In this document: positions 1 through 43,890 of the stretch, piece by piece | Position numbering within the stretch: position 1 is the first letter of the stretch | Layout: the number at the start of each line of letters is the position of its first letter | Origin: Ailurus styani | Lineage: Eukaryota; Chordata; Mammalia; Carnivora; Ailuridae | Direction: 5' to 3' | Length of the DNA stretch: 64,000 nucleotides | Assembly: GCA_002007465.1 (NCBI GenBank) | Contig: LNAC01000009.1 | Location: 3,035,825-3,099,824, forward strand | Made by a program: the position numbers and the translations under genes | Notes under the pieces: generated by a model | What the model was told of the DNA's origin: nothing | What the model saw: only the letters and a program-made list of their open reading frames with translations | The model's database searches: none

Positions 1-34
1 GTTTCCCCTTTCTTTTCTTTTTTCCTCTCCTCTC

Positions 35-70
35 TCCTCCCTCCCTCCCTCCCTCCCAGCCTCCCTCCCA
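35..70. repeat. (CTCC)n low-complexity tract
   Basis: Repeated ctcc units with small breaks at the left edge of the window. Confidence 0.85.
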
Positions 71-994
71 CTGAGTGCCAAGCATGTACCACTTATTGTG
101 ACAGCAAACAGAAGGCAGAACCCTTGTTTTCTCTGGACACAGATGGCCGGTAACTTGGGGGCACAGAGCAGGGAGCGAGTGTTGTGCCTGACATGGGGGG
201 ATGGGGTGGGAGAAGATGCTGAGCTGAAGTTTGACACTTGGTTGGTGTCACCAGATGGGCAGGGGACAAGGCCAGAATCTTGGGGCAGGGCTGTAGGGGC
301 CTGATGAAGGCGGGCAGTGAGAGGCTGAGTGGCTGTTCCCAGAGCATCTTGAATGCCAGGCTAAGGACCTCTGATTTTATCCAGGGGTTGATGGAGAAAC
401 ATGCAAATGTTTTTGTTTGTAATATCCTTATAATGACATATTAATAAATTACAAAATGAATTCATCACACTACAGAAAACACATACCCGAAATATCCATT
501 AAAATAAAGGAAAAATTTCCCTCTAAACTCTGTCCCGGATGGAAGCCTCTGGTAACAGTGTAGGGTGTATTCTTCAAGGGTCTTTCCTATGCATACATAA
601 ATGCATCTGTTCTTCTAGACAAAAATCAGCTCACTCTTTACATACTGGTCTGTGACCTGCTTTGCCATGGCAGGTTGGACCTTTCCCCCCTCGGCACACA
701 CACGTCTCCTCCAGCCTTCTCGGCGGCCGCGTGGCATCCCATTGATGACACTTGCCTTCATTTGACAAACACTGATTGAACTCCATTGCATAGCAGGCAC
801 TGTTTGGGTGCCGAGGATGAAGCAGGGAACAAAACGCAGTTTTGCCCTCAAGGCTTCCCTCCCTACTGCCAGACATCGGGCTGCTCCAGTAATTTTGTGC
901 AATAGACAAGGGTGCAGGGTCCATCTTGCATATGTATCTTTGCCTGCACGCGTGTGTGCTGCTATCATATAACTTACTTGAAAAGGAATCGTGC

Positions 995-1212
995 TCTGAG
1001 CACCTGGGTGGCTCAGTCAGTTAAGCGGCCAGCTCTGGATTTCGGCTCAGGTCATGATCTCAGGGTCCCGGGGTTGAGCCCTGTGTCGGGCTCCATGCTC
1101 AGCGGGGAGTCTGCTTAAGGATCATCTCTCCCTCTTCCTCTGCCTCTTCCCTGCTCAAGCACCCATGTGTGTGCACACGCTCTCTCTCTCAAATAAATCC
1201 ATCTTTCAAAAG
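995..1212 (+). repeat. CAN-SINE (tRNA-derived)
   Basis: Starts gagcacctgggtggctcagtc, ends CT-rich tract and aaataaatccatctttcaaa. Near-perfect flanking duplication aaaggaatYRtgc (982-994 and 1213-1225). Confidence 0.93.
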
Positions 1213-2196
1213 AAAGGAATTATGCACATTGAATTTGGGTAGTTACTGGCAACACCGAGGAGTTTTAGAGTGGGAGGTGATGTGGCTGTATCTATAGTTA
1301 TCCACCCACACGTCTATCCACCCGTCTATCCGTTTACCCATCCATCCACGCACACGTGCACATATACGCACGTAAGTCATGTGTTCATACGGGCATCAGT
1401 CCCTTTGGCAGTCGTTTGTGGAGTGTCTGTCACGTGGCAGGCCCTGAAATGGACATCCAGACACCGTGGATGAGGTGTCCGACCCTGTGAAGCTCGGGCT
1501 TGTAATGGGGCAGAGAGAGAGGTCGGCGGTGTCCCAAGAGTTTGTGCAATGCCAGCAAGGGTGAGGATTCTCTCAGACCTCCCACATTCTGCAGCTGTGA
1601 CTCTAGTCTTGAGGCTGCAGTCCCACTAGATACCTCTGTTCCCTCTACTCCTTCCCCAGGGTTTATGCTCACTTACATCCCGCCTTCAAGAACCAGGTGG
1701 CACTTAGTCAAATTCAAAACCCTGGGGATATTCAAAAGCTCTACTTGAGAAACTACTACTGTTGCTCAGGAAGCGCCGAGCTCTTCCTCTGCCACGTGTC
1801 CCCTTCCCCTTCCCAGGGCCCTGGCTCCACGCTAGTCTGAGCTGCCAATCTCCTGCTCGCACGGCTCTGTTAGCCTCCTCGCCTGTGTGCCTGGCTTGGT
1901 CTGGCCCGCTGGTAACCAATCCATTCTCCACAGAGCCAAGAGGACTTTGAAAGAGGCATTTTGGATCTTGTCACTAACCTGCTTATGTCCTCCAGGGGTG
2001 TCCCTTTGGGCTGAGAACAAAATCTAAACTCCTCCCAGGCTCACAGAGCCCACGTCATCAGGCTCCTGCCTGACCCCATGCCTTTCTCTCCTCCTTCTAC
2101 CCACTCCCCTCCCATCACACACAGCTCCCCAAACACACCAGTCCCTGCTTCTGCCCTCAGAGCTTCCTGTGCTCGGGTCCTCCTCCTCCTTCTTAT

Positions 2197-2395
2197 TATT
2201 TTAAATATTTTTTAAAAATGTATTTATGTGTCAGAGAGAGAGAAAGTGTGCACAAGCAGGGAGAGCAGCAGGCAGAGGGAGAAGCAGGCTCCCCGCTGAG
2301 CAAGGAGTCAGATGCGGAACTCGATCCCAGGACCCTGGGATCATGATTTGAGCTGAAGGCAGACGCTTAACCAACTGAGCCACCCAGGCGGTCCA
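2197..2395 (-). repeat. CAN-SINE, reverse
   Basis: Reverse copy ending gagccacccaggcggtcc, with a diverged tail, so an older copy. Confidence 0.9.
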
Positions 2396-2519
2396 AGGGT
2401 CCTCTTTATTATGTAGGTCTGGGCTGAGATAATCCCTCACAAAGGCCAGGAACCCCAACCCAATCATCCTCCCTCACATTTTCCTGTGTCTCCCTCTCCA
2501 GACCACTTGTCTGAATTAT

Positions 2520-2704
2520 TTTTTTTAAAGATTTTATTTATTTGACAGACAGAGAGATCACGAGTAGGCAGAGAGGCAGGCAGAGAGAGAGGAGGAAGCA
2601 GGCTCCCTGAGCAGAGAGCCCGATGCGAGGCTCATTCCCAGGGCCCCGAGATCATGACCTGAGCCGAAGGCAGAGGCTTAACCCACTGAGCCATCCAGGC
2701 GCCC
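2520..2704 (-). repeat. CAN-SINE, reverse, mustelid-like type
   Basis: Reverse copy with gagtaggcagagaggcaggc and end ccatccaggcgccc. Target duplication ctgaattat at 2511-2519 and 2705-2713. Confidence 0.93.
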
Positions 2705-2907
2705 CTGAATTATCTTGTTAGGTTCTGCTTTTCTTATGTCTGCTCAGGGCCTCAGGTAGGGAGGACAGGCTATGCTTGAAATTTCGGGGTGCTGGCCTGG
2801 ACCTCCGTTCTGACCACTTGCTCAGATCTCCATGTCCCTTCAGGCCTAAGCCATTTGCAGGTGTGGCCTCTTGAAGTCTTCACAACATTCTGAAAAGGTT
2901 GGTATTC

Positions 2908-3022
2908 CTTCTTCCTTTTTTTTTTAATTTTTAAGGAAGCTCTACACCCAGCGTGGGGCTTGAACTCATGGCCCTGAGATCAAGAGTCCCATGTCCTACT
3001 GACTGAGCCAGCTAGGCACTCC
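2908..3022 (-). repeat. Old CAN-SINE subtype inserted in a MIR
   Basis: Reverse copy with ctctacacccagcgtggggc and gactgagccagctaggcac. Perfect target duplication aggttggtattc at 2896-2907 and 3023-3034, splitting a MIR. Confidence 0.9.
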
Positions 3023-3899
3023 AGGTTGGTATTCTTAGTCCTCTTTTACAGGTGAGAAACTATGACTCAGGGATTTAAAAAAAACAAAACAGCGTTTAGG
3101 GTGTATCCTTTAAGACTCCTTTCTATGCATGCAAAAGTACACCCAAAGCTTGTGTGACACAGGTGGTAGTGTTAAGTCAGCCAGATTTTGAATCCTGCTT
3201 TGATGGCTTCAGAGCAAGTGGTCCTAGCCACATCACACTGAACGCCCTCTCTGTGCAGAGTCCCCAAGCCTCAGTGTCCCCCACCAAGGCCACACTGCCC
3301 ATGTGCGGCAGAGCCAGCATTCTAATATGGGTCTGTCTCACTCCAAATGGAGCATCCTGAACTGGCACCAGGCTCTCTCCCTTTCCCAGGCACCATCTGG
3401 GAAATGAGGAAAGGGAACTTCCTGGGCTCCCAGCCCTGAGGCTACAGAGAGATAAATACCCGACTGAGCTAAGTCTGGCGGCCAGGCCCACCCTGCTTCC
3501 TGTTAGAGCAGTTTGGGGTTATTTGTGGTCACAGCTGAGGAGCCATGCAGGCCTTGCGACCTCCTTGGCTGGTCCTCTCCTCTGAAATCCCCTCCTGGGG
3601 TCAGGTGGGTACAGGCTCTTCCCCTGTGGAGCAGGCCCAGCCAGGATCAGCAAGAACACACCCCACAGAGTGGGTAGTGTAGTTTAGCCTTCTAGTACCT
3701 GTGCTCCAGGGTTAAGACCCCATTCCCATGATCTAAACTCTCTAGACCTCAACTACCTTGGTGGTACATAGGGGTAAAGAATAGCAATGGAAGCTGCTCT
3801 TACCATTTTTCACCTATCTGGCTTAATTGTGTTTTCTAAATTATGGGACCAACTGGAAGGAAGTAGAGGTCACCACCTCATTTTAAGGAAATCAGAAAT

Positions 3900-4230
3900 C
3901 TGAGCCCTCGGTTACATGTCTGGACCTAACTCAGCCCCAAATCCAATCCATTTCTGTCTCCCGAATGCCTCTCAAATCCATCCTCTTGTCTTCTCTCAGC
4001 TCTGAGGTTCTGCCTTCATCATTTCTTGCCTGGATCAACACGAGACCCCTCAGCCCTGTTTCCCAAATTCTCACCTCCACACTGCAGGCCACCAGAGCCA
4101 GCTTCTTGCAACAAAATACAAGTCTGGGTCATTCCCCCCGTTCAAAGTGTGTGAGTGGCTCCCCTCCTTACTCTGGTCGACAAGACTCGGTAAGACCCAG
4201 CCGCTACAGGCCTTCCAGCTGCAGCCAGAT
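3900..4230 (-). repeat. L2 fragment, reverse
   Basis: tccactgcagg-type phrases such as ctgcaggccaccagagccag and gtctgggtcattccccccg, in the usual order of reversed L2. Confidence 0.5.
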
Positions 4231-5086
4231 GGAAGTACTCACAACTTCTGTGGGCACTACGTTCTCTGTCCACCAGGCCTGCAGAGGCTCTCTCTGCATG
4301 CCCCCTGCCTAACTCAGGGCATGCACCCTGCCTCTACAGAGCTCCTGCAGTCCCTGTCACAGTTCTCATCTACCAGATTTGTTGCTACCTGTGTCGCAGG
4401 CCACTCCTTCCTCCACCTGATCTTGGGCTTAGAGAGGCTGGAGAGTGGAGGGCCACCAGGGGCTCACTGCTGGGTCCGAGCCTGGTTTCAAGCATTTTGC
4501 CCCTTAACATTTGGGGACTGAATGAATGAACTACAATGTGTCCGGGGTCAGGGAGGTATGAGGTTCTGGAAGCGGTCTCTACCCAGGGCGGTTAATGTAG
4601 TCAGAAGGACCAGCAATAACTAGCTAAGAAGCTAACCGACAACAAAAGGCTGGGAAAGCAGCTTGGGGGAGAAGCTGGGTCTAGCACAGATTGCGTGATG
4701 AACTGCTCTCCAAGTCACTCCCTCGGCGCAGCCTTTGCAGACACTTCCTTCTCCGTGCTCAGAACTACGGATTCCCAGGCGAAAGAGCTGCTTGGTCTAG
4801 TCCTGGCCACCTCTCTGGGGGTTTTTGGGAAAATGGGACTCACTGCCTGTGGCCCTGATTTAGTGGCTAACGAGCTCAAGTGTGGGAGTACGTTGGAGGG
4901 CCGTTATAGCCAGTACTCATATTGTTTCTTCTCTTCATTGTTTCTTCTTTTCTTCTGCTCGCGCCCTCCTCCTAGCCAGACCAGCCCGGCTTCCCGCCCC
5001 GCGACCTCCCACTGCCTTCTCGGCGCCCCTCTCGCTTTCCCCCCGCTCCGCCCCGACCGGGGAGGCGGGTCCAGGCACGCGGCGCA

Positions 5087-5091
5087 CCAAT
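5087..5091 (+). promoter_or_regulatory. CCAAT box (NF-Y type)
   Basis: caCCAATcca in the EEIG1 CpG island, 61 bp upstream of a second CCAAT at 5148-5152 (cgCCAATcg). Confidence 0.5.
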
Positions 5092-5147
5092 CCAAGCGTC
5101 CGGAGCCGCCTCTGCCTCCCGCGAGTCCCGCCCCACGCCGCCGCCCG

Positions 5148-5152
5148 CCAAT
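5148..5152 (+). promoter_or_regulatory. CCAAT box (NF-Y type)
   Basis: cgCCAATcg, 23 bp before the assembly gap in the EEIG1 promoter. Its distance to the start site cannot be judged because of the gap. Confidence 0.5.
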
Positions 5153-5175
5153 CGCGCTCCGCGCCCACGCCGCCA

Positions 5176-5530
5176 NNNNNNNNNNNNNNNNNNNNNNNNN
5201 NNNNNNNNNNNNNNNNNNNNNNNNNNNNNNNNNNNNNNNNNNNNNNNNNNNNNNNNNNNNNNNNNNNNNNNNNNNNNNNNNNNNNNNNNNNNNNNNNNNN
5301 NNNNNNNNNNNNNNNNNNNNNNNNNNNNNNNNNNNNNNNNNNNNNNNNNNNNNNNNNNNNNNNNNNNNNNNNNNNNNNNNNNNNNNNNNNNNNNNNNNNN
5401 NNNNNNNNNNNNNNNNNNNNNNNNNNNNNNNNNNNNNNNNNNNNNNNNNNNNNNNNNNNNNNNNNNNNNNNNNNNNNNNNNNNNNNNNNNNNNNNNNNNN
5501 NNNNNNNNNNNNNNNNNNNNNNNNNNNNNN
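5176..5530. other. Assembly gap (355 N)
   Basis: Run of N inside the EEIG1 CpG island. The missing DNA is probably extremely GC-rich promoter or 5' leader. Confidence 1.
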
Positions 5531-5660
5531 CCGGCAGCGCGGCGAAAGCTCCCCGGAGACGGCGGTGCGGGATGCTGCCCGCCAGCGCGGCCGCTCGCGC
5601 GCCGCCCGCCACCCCTGCCCCTAACTCCCGGGCCATGTCCCGCTGTTTACATGCCGGTGA

Positions 5661-36394
<30,734 letters not shown>

Positions 36395-38782
36395 GGAGCG
36401 GGTGTCCGGGCTGGAGAAGGGCCCTGCCTCTGTGGGCATCCAAGCCCGCATCATTCCACGAAGGACCTTCCCCTTCGGATCGCCATCCGCGCCGCATCTC
36501 ATCTGTGCCTCCTCCATGCACTCCAGCCCCACTCCTGCCCCAAAGCATCATTCCATTGTCCTCCCATCCATCCCGGGACCCTCCTGGCCCTCCAGGCCCC
36601 GAGCACCACTGTGAATATTCTCCTCTGAACCACTAGTGGGCAGGATGTGCAGGTCCATGAAGCAGGTGGACCAGATGGAGATGGCCAAGCCTGCCCCACT
36701 GGAGACCGATCTGGCCCCTCCGTGAGGACATGCGGCAGCACCTACATGTAGGGATGCTTGCGGCCAAGGGGCCTCTTGCCCTGTGTCCCTGCTCACTCCG
36801 GGAGCATTGGCTCAGCCATGCCCCGGCAGGGCCTTGCTCCACTGCCCCCTCGCCCTTGGGAGGGCCAGTCCATCCCCAGGATCCTGCCACCACGGCCCTC
36901 TGACTGCTTAGTGCTTCAGCTGTTCCTTCCCTGTGTCCCTGGGGACCCGCTGGCGGCCTTCTCCTGGGAACCAAGACCTCAGACCCATTCACACTCCAGA
37001 TTGAGACCCCCTCCCCCAACGAATGTTCTCCTGCTGCCCCGGCAGCCTGCACTTTGCACATGCTTGCCTCCAGCACAGCCCCACTGGCCCTTGTCTGCCT
37101 TTCCCTTGAGCCCTTCGTAAGGGTTCCTGGGCACTGCCTGCTGTGCGGTCAGTGCCCGCCTCTAGCAGCCCGGCTGGAACGTGGCACTGCCTTTTCCCCA
37201 GTTAGCTCCAGCTCAGGCCTGACACCCATGCTGAGAAGGGTCTGAGCATCGATGGTGGCTTTCTTCTGCTCGGGGCTGGATCCTGAGCAGCTGGTTTCCT
37301 AGGAAGCCAGGGAAGGTGCCTCCCAAATCCTTGGAGGTCGGCAGTCGGGCTGGGCTGGGCTCGGCTTGGCAAGCAAAGCCCCCTCTCTGTCCCTGCAGGG
37401 TCAGCTAGCCCAGGCTGGGGTTGATGCTGGAGAGGCAGGTGGGCTGGGACTGGACCAGCCTGGAGCTGGCTTCCTGGTCAGAAAAGCCTCAGCCCTCCTC
37501 CGGAAGCATCCCTCTCTCTGGGCTAGGGAGAGGCGGGGAGCAGTCTGGCCCTGCCCCCGCCCTCGCTAAAGCCTCTGCTGTCTGCCCTGTGCGCCCCCCT
37601 CCCCTTCCTTACTTGCTTGAAGGTGGGTTCTGGCCGCCCGCCAGTCCCTGGACAGACTTCCTTGCCACTCTGAAATTTCACTCATTTTGTGTGAACCCAG
37701 CAGGCTGGTGTTTACCTAGTTCTGTACCTTTTTTCTTTTTTTTTTTCATTTCCCCTTCTTTTCTTTCCTTTTTTTTTTTTTTTTTTTCATTTCCCAGTTT
37801 GGTATTTTCTCCTCCCCCAGGTGAGGGGAGGTGGTTCTGTTCTCTGCCCTTCCTGCTGGCTGGGTCCCAGCAGGGCTGGGGATCTGGATGGGGGGGCCAG
37901 GATGCTGGCCCTCTCCCTGGCAGGGGTGTGGGTGTTGGTGGGGTGTCCTCCCCAGGCTGGGAGGGCTCCTTGCCCTTATGTTCCAGCTGGCAAGAATTGG
38001 AGCCCGTTGTCTCGGAACCTCCTGGCCTTGGGAGCACAGCATTTCTAGGATTCTTTGTTGTTGTTTTTAATCCCCTAACTCTTAGAAAATGAATGTGCGG
38101 AGCTGCCTGCTGAGACAGGACAGAGCATTTGCTGTGGCTGGAGAAGGCTCTGCTTAGCCCTGCAGGTCCCTTCCTGCCCCACAGGCATCTGGCACTTTAA
38201 AAGGGAGCTGGCCGTGCTGTCTCCAGATGAAGTGACCCCCCAGAAGATGGGAGAGCACTCTCCTTCGCTTCTGTGTCTGCGTGACCTTAGCCCAGTGGGG
38301 AAATGCGTTCAGGGTGTATTTGGGATCTGGCTCAAAGTTCTGGGCTTCAGGCATAAAGCAGTTAGTTAGCTCTGGTACTGTTGGGGAGTCCCCCAAACCA
38401 GGAACCCCAGCCCCACCCAAGGCGAGGTCTGGGCTTGACAGTCACCCCAGAAGGACACAGAACCTGCCACAGCCTCCCCTGCCAGGCCCTGGGCCAGGGT
38501 AATTGGACTGAGAATTTGGCCACATCCAAATTAACACTGGCTGGAGCCAGAGGCCTGGAGCCCCAGCCTCAACCCCACGTGGGAGCCCTTTCTTCGACCT
38601 CTGGGTCCCCTCAAGCTCAGTGAATTCTCGCCAGGCACACACAGCTCCTGGACTTAAAATTCTATATATAGAGAAAGATAGACTATATTAGAGATATTTT
38701 TGGAAAGGAATCAGTCTATGCAATGCCAGTTTGGAATCTTCTTGAAAGACAGTTTAACGTTTTTACTAGGAGATTTAAAGAA

Positions 38783-38788
38783 AATAAA
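38783..38788 (+). terminator. EEIG1: EEIG1 proximal poly(A) signal AATAAA
   Basis: Canonical AATAAA in an A-rich context (aaagAAAATAAAAG), followed within 30 nt by T-rich DNA. It would give a 3' UTR of about 2.4 kb. Confidence 0.65.
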
Positions 38789-38900
38789 AGTCTACAATAT
38801 TTTTAGGTTACTTTTTCTCCTGGTCACCCCAAGCTGACCACACGGTGTGATCTGCCGGGATGGAGATCTGCCGTGTTCTCCTCTCTCAGAGCTGGGAAAT

Positions 38901-38921
38901 GGGTGGGGGTGGGGGTGGGGG
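38901..38921 (+). promoter_or_regulatory. G-quadruplex motif in EEIG1 3' UTR
   Basis: Four G runs of 3, 5, 5 and 5 bases are separated by single T residues. Short one-base loops predict a very stable parallel quadruplex in RNA and DNA. It lies between the two candidate poly(A) signals. Confidence 0.7.
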
Positions 38922-39150
38922 TGAGGTTGGGTCTTGGTTTTGGTTTTTTGTTTTGTTTTTTGGTGGGTTTGTTTTTTTTTTTTTTTGGTCTTTTAAAAAG
39001 ATGTCCCCTCCTTTCTAACAGGATGTTGCCGCCACCACCACCCCTTATTCAGAGGGCTGTGTTTGTATCTCTGTCCCGGCTTCTGTTGTAGAAAATCACA
39101 TTGTAAGGGGAAATCAGCCTAGTGTCAATGTCTTGGTTTGGGGGAAAAAA

Positions 39151-39156
39151 ATTAAA
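39151..39156 (+). terminator. EEIG1: EEIG1 distal poly(A) signal ATTAAA
   Basis: ATTAAA is followed at once by a strong T/GT-rich downstream element (39165-39200, gtttttgtttgttatggcg). This is the usual arrangement of a used cleavage site. Confidence 0.65.
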
Positions 39157-39199
39157 TGTTGCAGTTTTTGTTTGTTATGGCGTGTTGTGTTTTGTTTGT

Positions 39200-40950
39200 C
39201 TTACCGCGTGGTCAGCATCAGAAGAAAACCGGATGCATAGGCTGACATCCGGGAATGGGGAAGGAGGTAGGTGGCCAGGATCCTCCCTGTCCTGGCCACT
39301 GTCACAATCATTACCACCTTTATTACTGCAGGTTCCCAGGGAGGAAACTGAGCCCCAGAAGAGCAATTTCTTGCCACCCTCGAACCCAGTTAAGTAGCAG
39401 CTCTGGTCTCAGAGTGCAAGTTCTAACCACGAGACCTTTCCAGCAGTCAGCCTGAAACAAGTGTCTTGGCCTCAGTTTCCTCAGCTATACATGGGCCTGT
39501 GGTTGAAAGAAGAAAGTGGGTGTACAGCCTGGCATAGGACATGCTGAGTTTGTTCCCAACTTCTTTCAAGTCCCAGGCCACCACTGTCTCCAGGCCTGAG
39601 CCCCTCACTTCCAGCCCCCAACACTCTCAAGTTACGGGGGAGACAACAGCTTCACCAAGCTTGGAGAAAGGCAAGTCAGCCTGGCCTTTAAATTAGCTCA
39701 GAAGTGGCAGGAAGCCTCAGTGGCTATGGACAGGCCAGAAGGGACCAGAACTCCAGGCCTCCTCCCTGCTGCAGCCTGGCATTGTCTGCATCCCTTGTCA
39801 GGACCGACACCCTCTTACGGCCCCTTTAAACCCTGGAGGCTGAGTTTGAGTCTCTTCCTCTGTTCCGCACAGCACACCTGGGGAGAGGAAGGTTGGCTCT
39901 TGGCTCAGCCCAAAGTCTGTCCTGAGACGGAGAGGGAAGGCATTAGGCTGTAGGCCAAGAAGAATTGTTCCTATCAGCTTTGAAGAGCGCAGTCCCTGTA
40001 GAGACAGGCTCAGGTGACCCAAGGAGACATGCTCCCAGCAGGAACAAACCATGCCCGGTTCTAACGCATCTCTGCAAGCATGTCTGCCCCTCCCCCACTC
40101 CCCATTCTGGGCACTGGGGATACAGCCGTGACCGCAGACCCTATGCCCATGGAGCTCACAGTCAGGCCAGAGCAACAAGGAAATCAGCTAACTCAAACCA
40201 TGGCAAGCATTATCACAGAGACACTCCGGGGGCTGTGGAGGACAGAGGAGGGAACCACTGCCCAGCTGTGAGAGGGCTTCCCTAGGGTGTGTGGCATCCC
40301 AGTGAGACCTGATGGGTGAGAAGCAGCCAGCCCCGAAGGCTGTGGGAAGACTGGGGAGGGAAGTGCATGCGGGGCCAGTCCGACGATCTGTCTGTGCTGC
40401 CCCCCACCCCTGGGCTGCACCGACACCCAGGGCCCAAAAGGCAGACGGTGAGGAAAATGAGTGTCACCCTGACCTCATCCCTGCAGTGAAGAGAGGACAC
40501 CAGAAGGGTCGCCTAGGAAGCCAGGCGATGGTAAGTGGGCGCTATACTCACAGCCACTGGGAACCCTCCCATCCCTGGGGACCCGGGCCAGCCCCCTCCA
40601 GCTCCCACCCCAGGTGGGGCAACAGCTCTCTGCACCCCTCTCGAAGGACAAGTTGGGGCCTCGGTACTAGGAAGTAGGGCCCCCGGGTTCCAATCTCGGC
40701 TTCACCACTGATTCGAATTATGATCTGCAAGTCTTTCTCCCTCTCTGAGTCTCATTTTCTCGATGCTGAAACCTGGGACTTCTGATCTCCCACGCCATCC
40801 CTCTCTGGCTTTGGGATCCTGGGATATTTGGAGATAGACTTTTGCTTCTGGGGCGAGTCCAGCAGGACTGACGGCACGAGTGACAGCCAGTCTGGGTCCC
40901 CCATTCGGTTCCATTCCTTAGGGAGAGTCGGGGAACAGCGGGACCCACGA
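39200..40950. other. EEIG1-DPM2 spacer
   Basis: Contains MIR-like (39300-39500, 40690-40760) and L2-like (40110-40260) fragments. No gene recognised. Confidence 0.6.
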
Positions 40951-40961
40951 TACCCTCGGAA

Positions 40962-40980
40962 ACTACATTTCCCGGCATGC
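40962..40980 (+). promoter_or_regulatory. ZNF143/SBS-type motif 1 of DPM2 promoter
   Basis: ACTACATTTCCCGGCATGC is nearly identical to the long ZNF143 (Staf) binding consensus with the ACTACA-n-CCCA/G-GC-ATGC layout. Confidence 0.75.
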
Positions 40981-41008
40981 AAAGCGGGAGGCGCCACCCT
41001 CCTGTCTA

Positions 41009-41020
41009 GGGACACGTAGT
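41009..41020 (-). promoter_or_regulatory. ACTACG-type motif 2 (reverse strand)
   Basis: GGGACACGTAGT on the plus strand reads ACTACGTGTCCC on the minus strand, fitting the ACTAYRNNNCCC core but without the ATGC extension. Confidence 0.5.
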
Positions 41021-41036
41021 CCCGGCCCGCCTAAAG

Positions 41037-41055
41037 ACTACGCCTCCCGGCGTGC
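41037..41055 (+). promoter_or_regulatory. ZNF143/SBS-type motif 3 of DPM2 promoter
   Basis: ACTACGCCTCCCGGCGTGC has the same frame of conserved bases as motif 1, with CpG variants. It starts 75 bp downstream of motif 1. Confidence 0.65.
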
Positions 41056-41131
41056 TCTGCGGTCCAGGGCCTGAAGGGCCCGGATCCGGATCTGGCGGTG
41101 GCTTGCGGCGCGGGGTGGAAGCGCGGGAGAG

Positions 41132-43256
<2,125 letters not shown>

Positions 43257-43890
43257 AGGCCCAGCGGGGCTGAGGCTGCCGGCCCTTCCTCTGCTTCCCC
43301 TCCAGAGGCGGGGGTGCATAGGACCCCTCCGGGCACCGCAGCCCCCGACAGCCTGGCCGCCCTGCGGACATCCCCGTGGGATGGAGCTGTTCCGGACCTA
43401 CCACACAGGCCTGCCCCTTCCCTGCTCAACCTTCCAGAAGCCAGCAGGGTGGATTATTGGAAGCCTCTGCCTCCCTCTTTCTGGCTCAGGGCCTGAAAGA
43501 TGCTGGTCATCCCCACCTTACCTTCAGACTTGCTGTCGCCTTCTCCCCTGGGTTCTACCCTCTTGTTTCAGTTTCCCTCCTGTCACCTGCTGATGTCGGA
43601 CTTGGTAGATTCTGAGGCATCATGCGACCTTTCCCCACAGCCCCTGCTCCTCCTCGAGGGCAGCTTTCCCAGGTCTGACATAGCCCCTGGCCCCACAAAG
43701 GACTTCTGGGCCTAGAAAGCCTAAGGGGAGGACTGACCGGCTCTGGGGTTACCACCAGGCCTCAGGGTCCATTAGGGTGGCCACGGTGGGCCCCCAGACC
43801 AACTGCTTCTCATAGAGGCCCAGCCCCCCGGCCCCAGCGCTGGCCAGCTGGGGAGAGCCGAAGAATAAACAGTGATGATGTGTTTGTCCG
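43257..43890 (+). other. DPM2: DPM2 3' untranslated region
   Basis: Repeat-free stretch from the DPM2 stop to just beyond the AATAAA at 43864, followed by a GT-rich element. Confidence 0.8.
43864..43869 (+). terminator. DPM2: DPM2 poly(A) signal AATAAA
   Basis: gaAGAATAAACAG is followed by gatgatgtgtttgtccgtg, a classic GT-rich downstream element. Confidence 0.85.

Larger units (their letters stand above)
1..4960. other. Intergenic region upstream of EEIG1
   Basis: No gene recognised. It holds a (CTCC)n tract at 35-70, an old LINE-like fragment (about 410-700), L2 pieces (about 750-870, 2020-2180, 3900-4230), CAN-SINEs and a MIR split by a SINE. The short ORFs here have no recognisable domain. 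Confidence 0.7.
36395..39180 (+). other. EEIG1: EEIG1 3' untranslated region
   Basis: This 2.8-kb stretch follows the EEIG1 stop, lacks any clear SINE insertion and ends with poly(A) signals. It contains a long pyrimidine tract (about 37730-37790), a TATATA-rich segment (38660-38700), AATAAA at 38783 and ATTAAA at 39151 followed by T/GT-rich DNA. The end point is inferred from the distal signal. Confidence 0.75.

Noticed and set aside
37421..38092. 223-codon open frame after EEIG1
   Set aside because: Lies in the EEIG1 3' UTR and translates a pyrimidine tract into Phe and Ser runs. Not a plausible protein.
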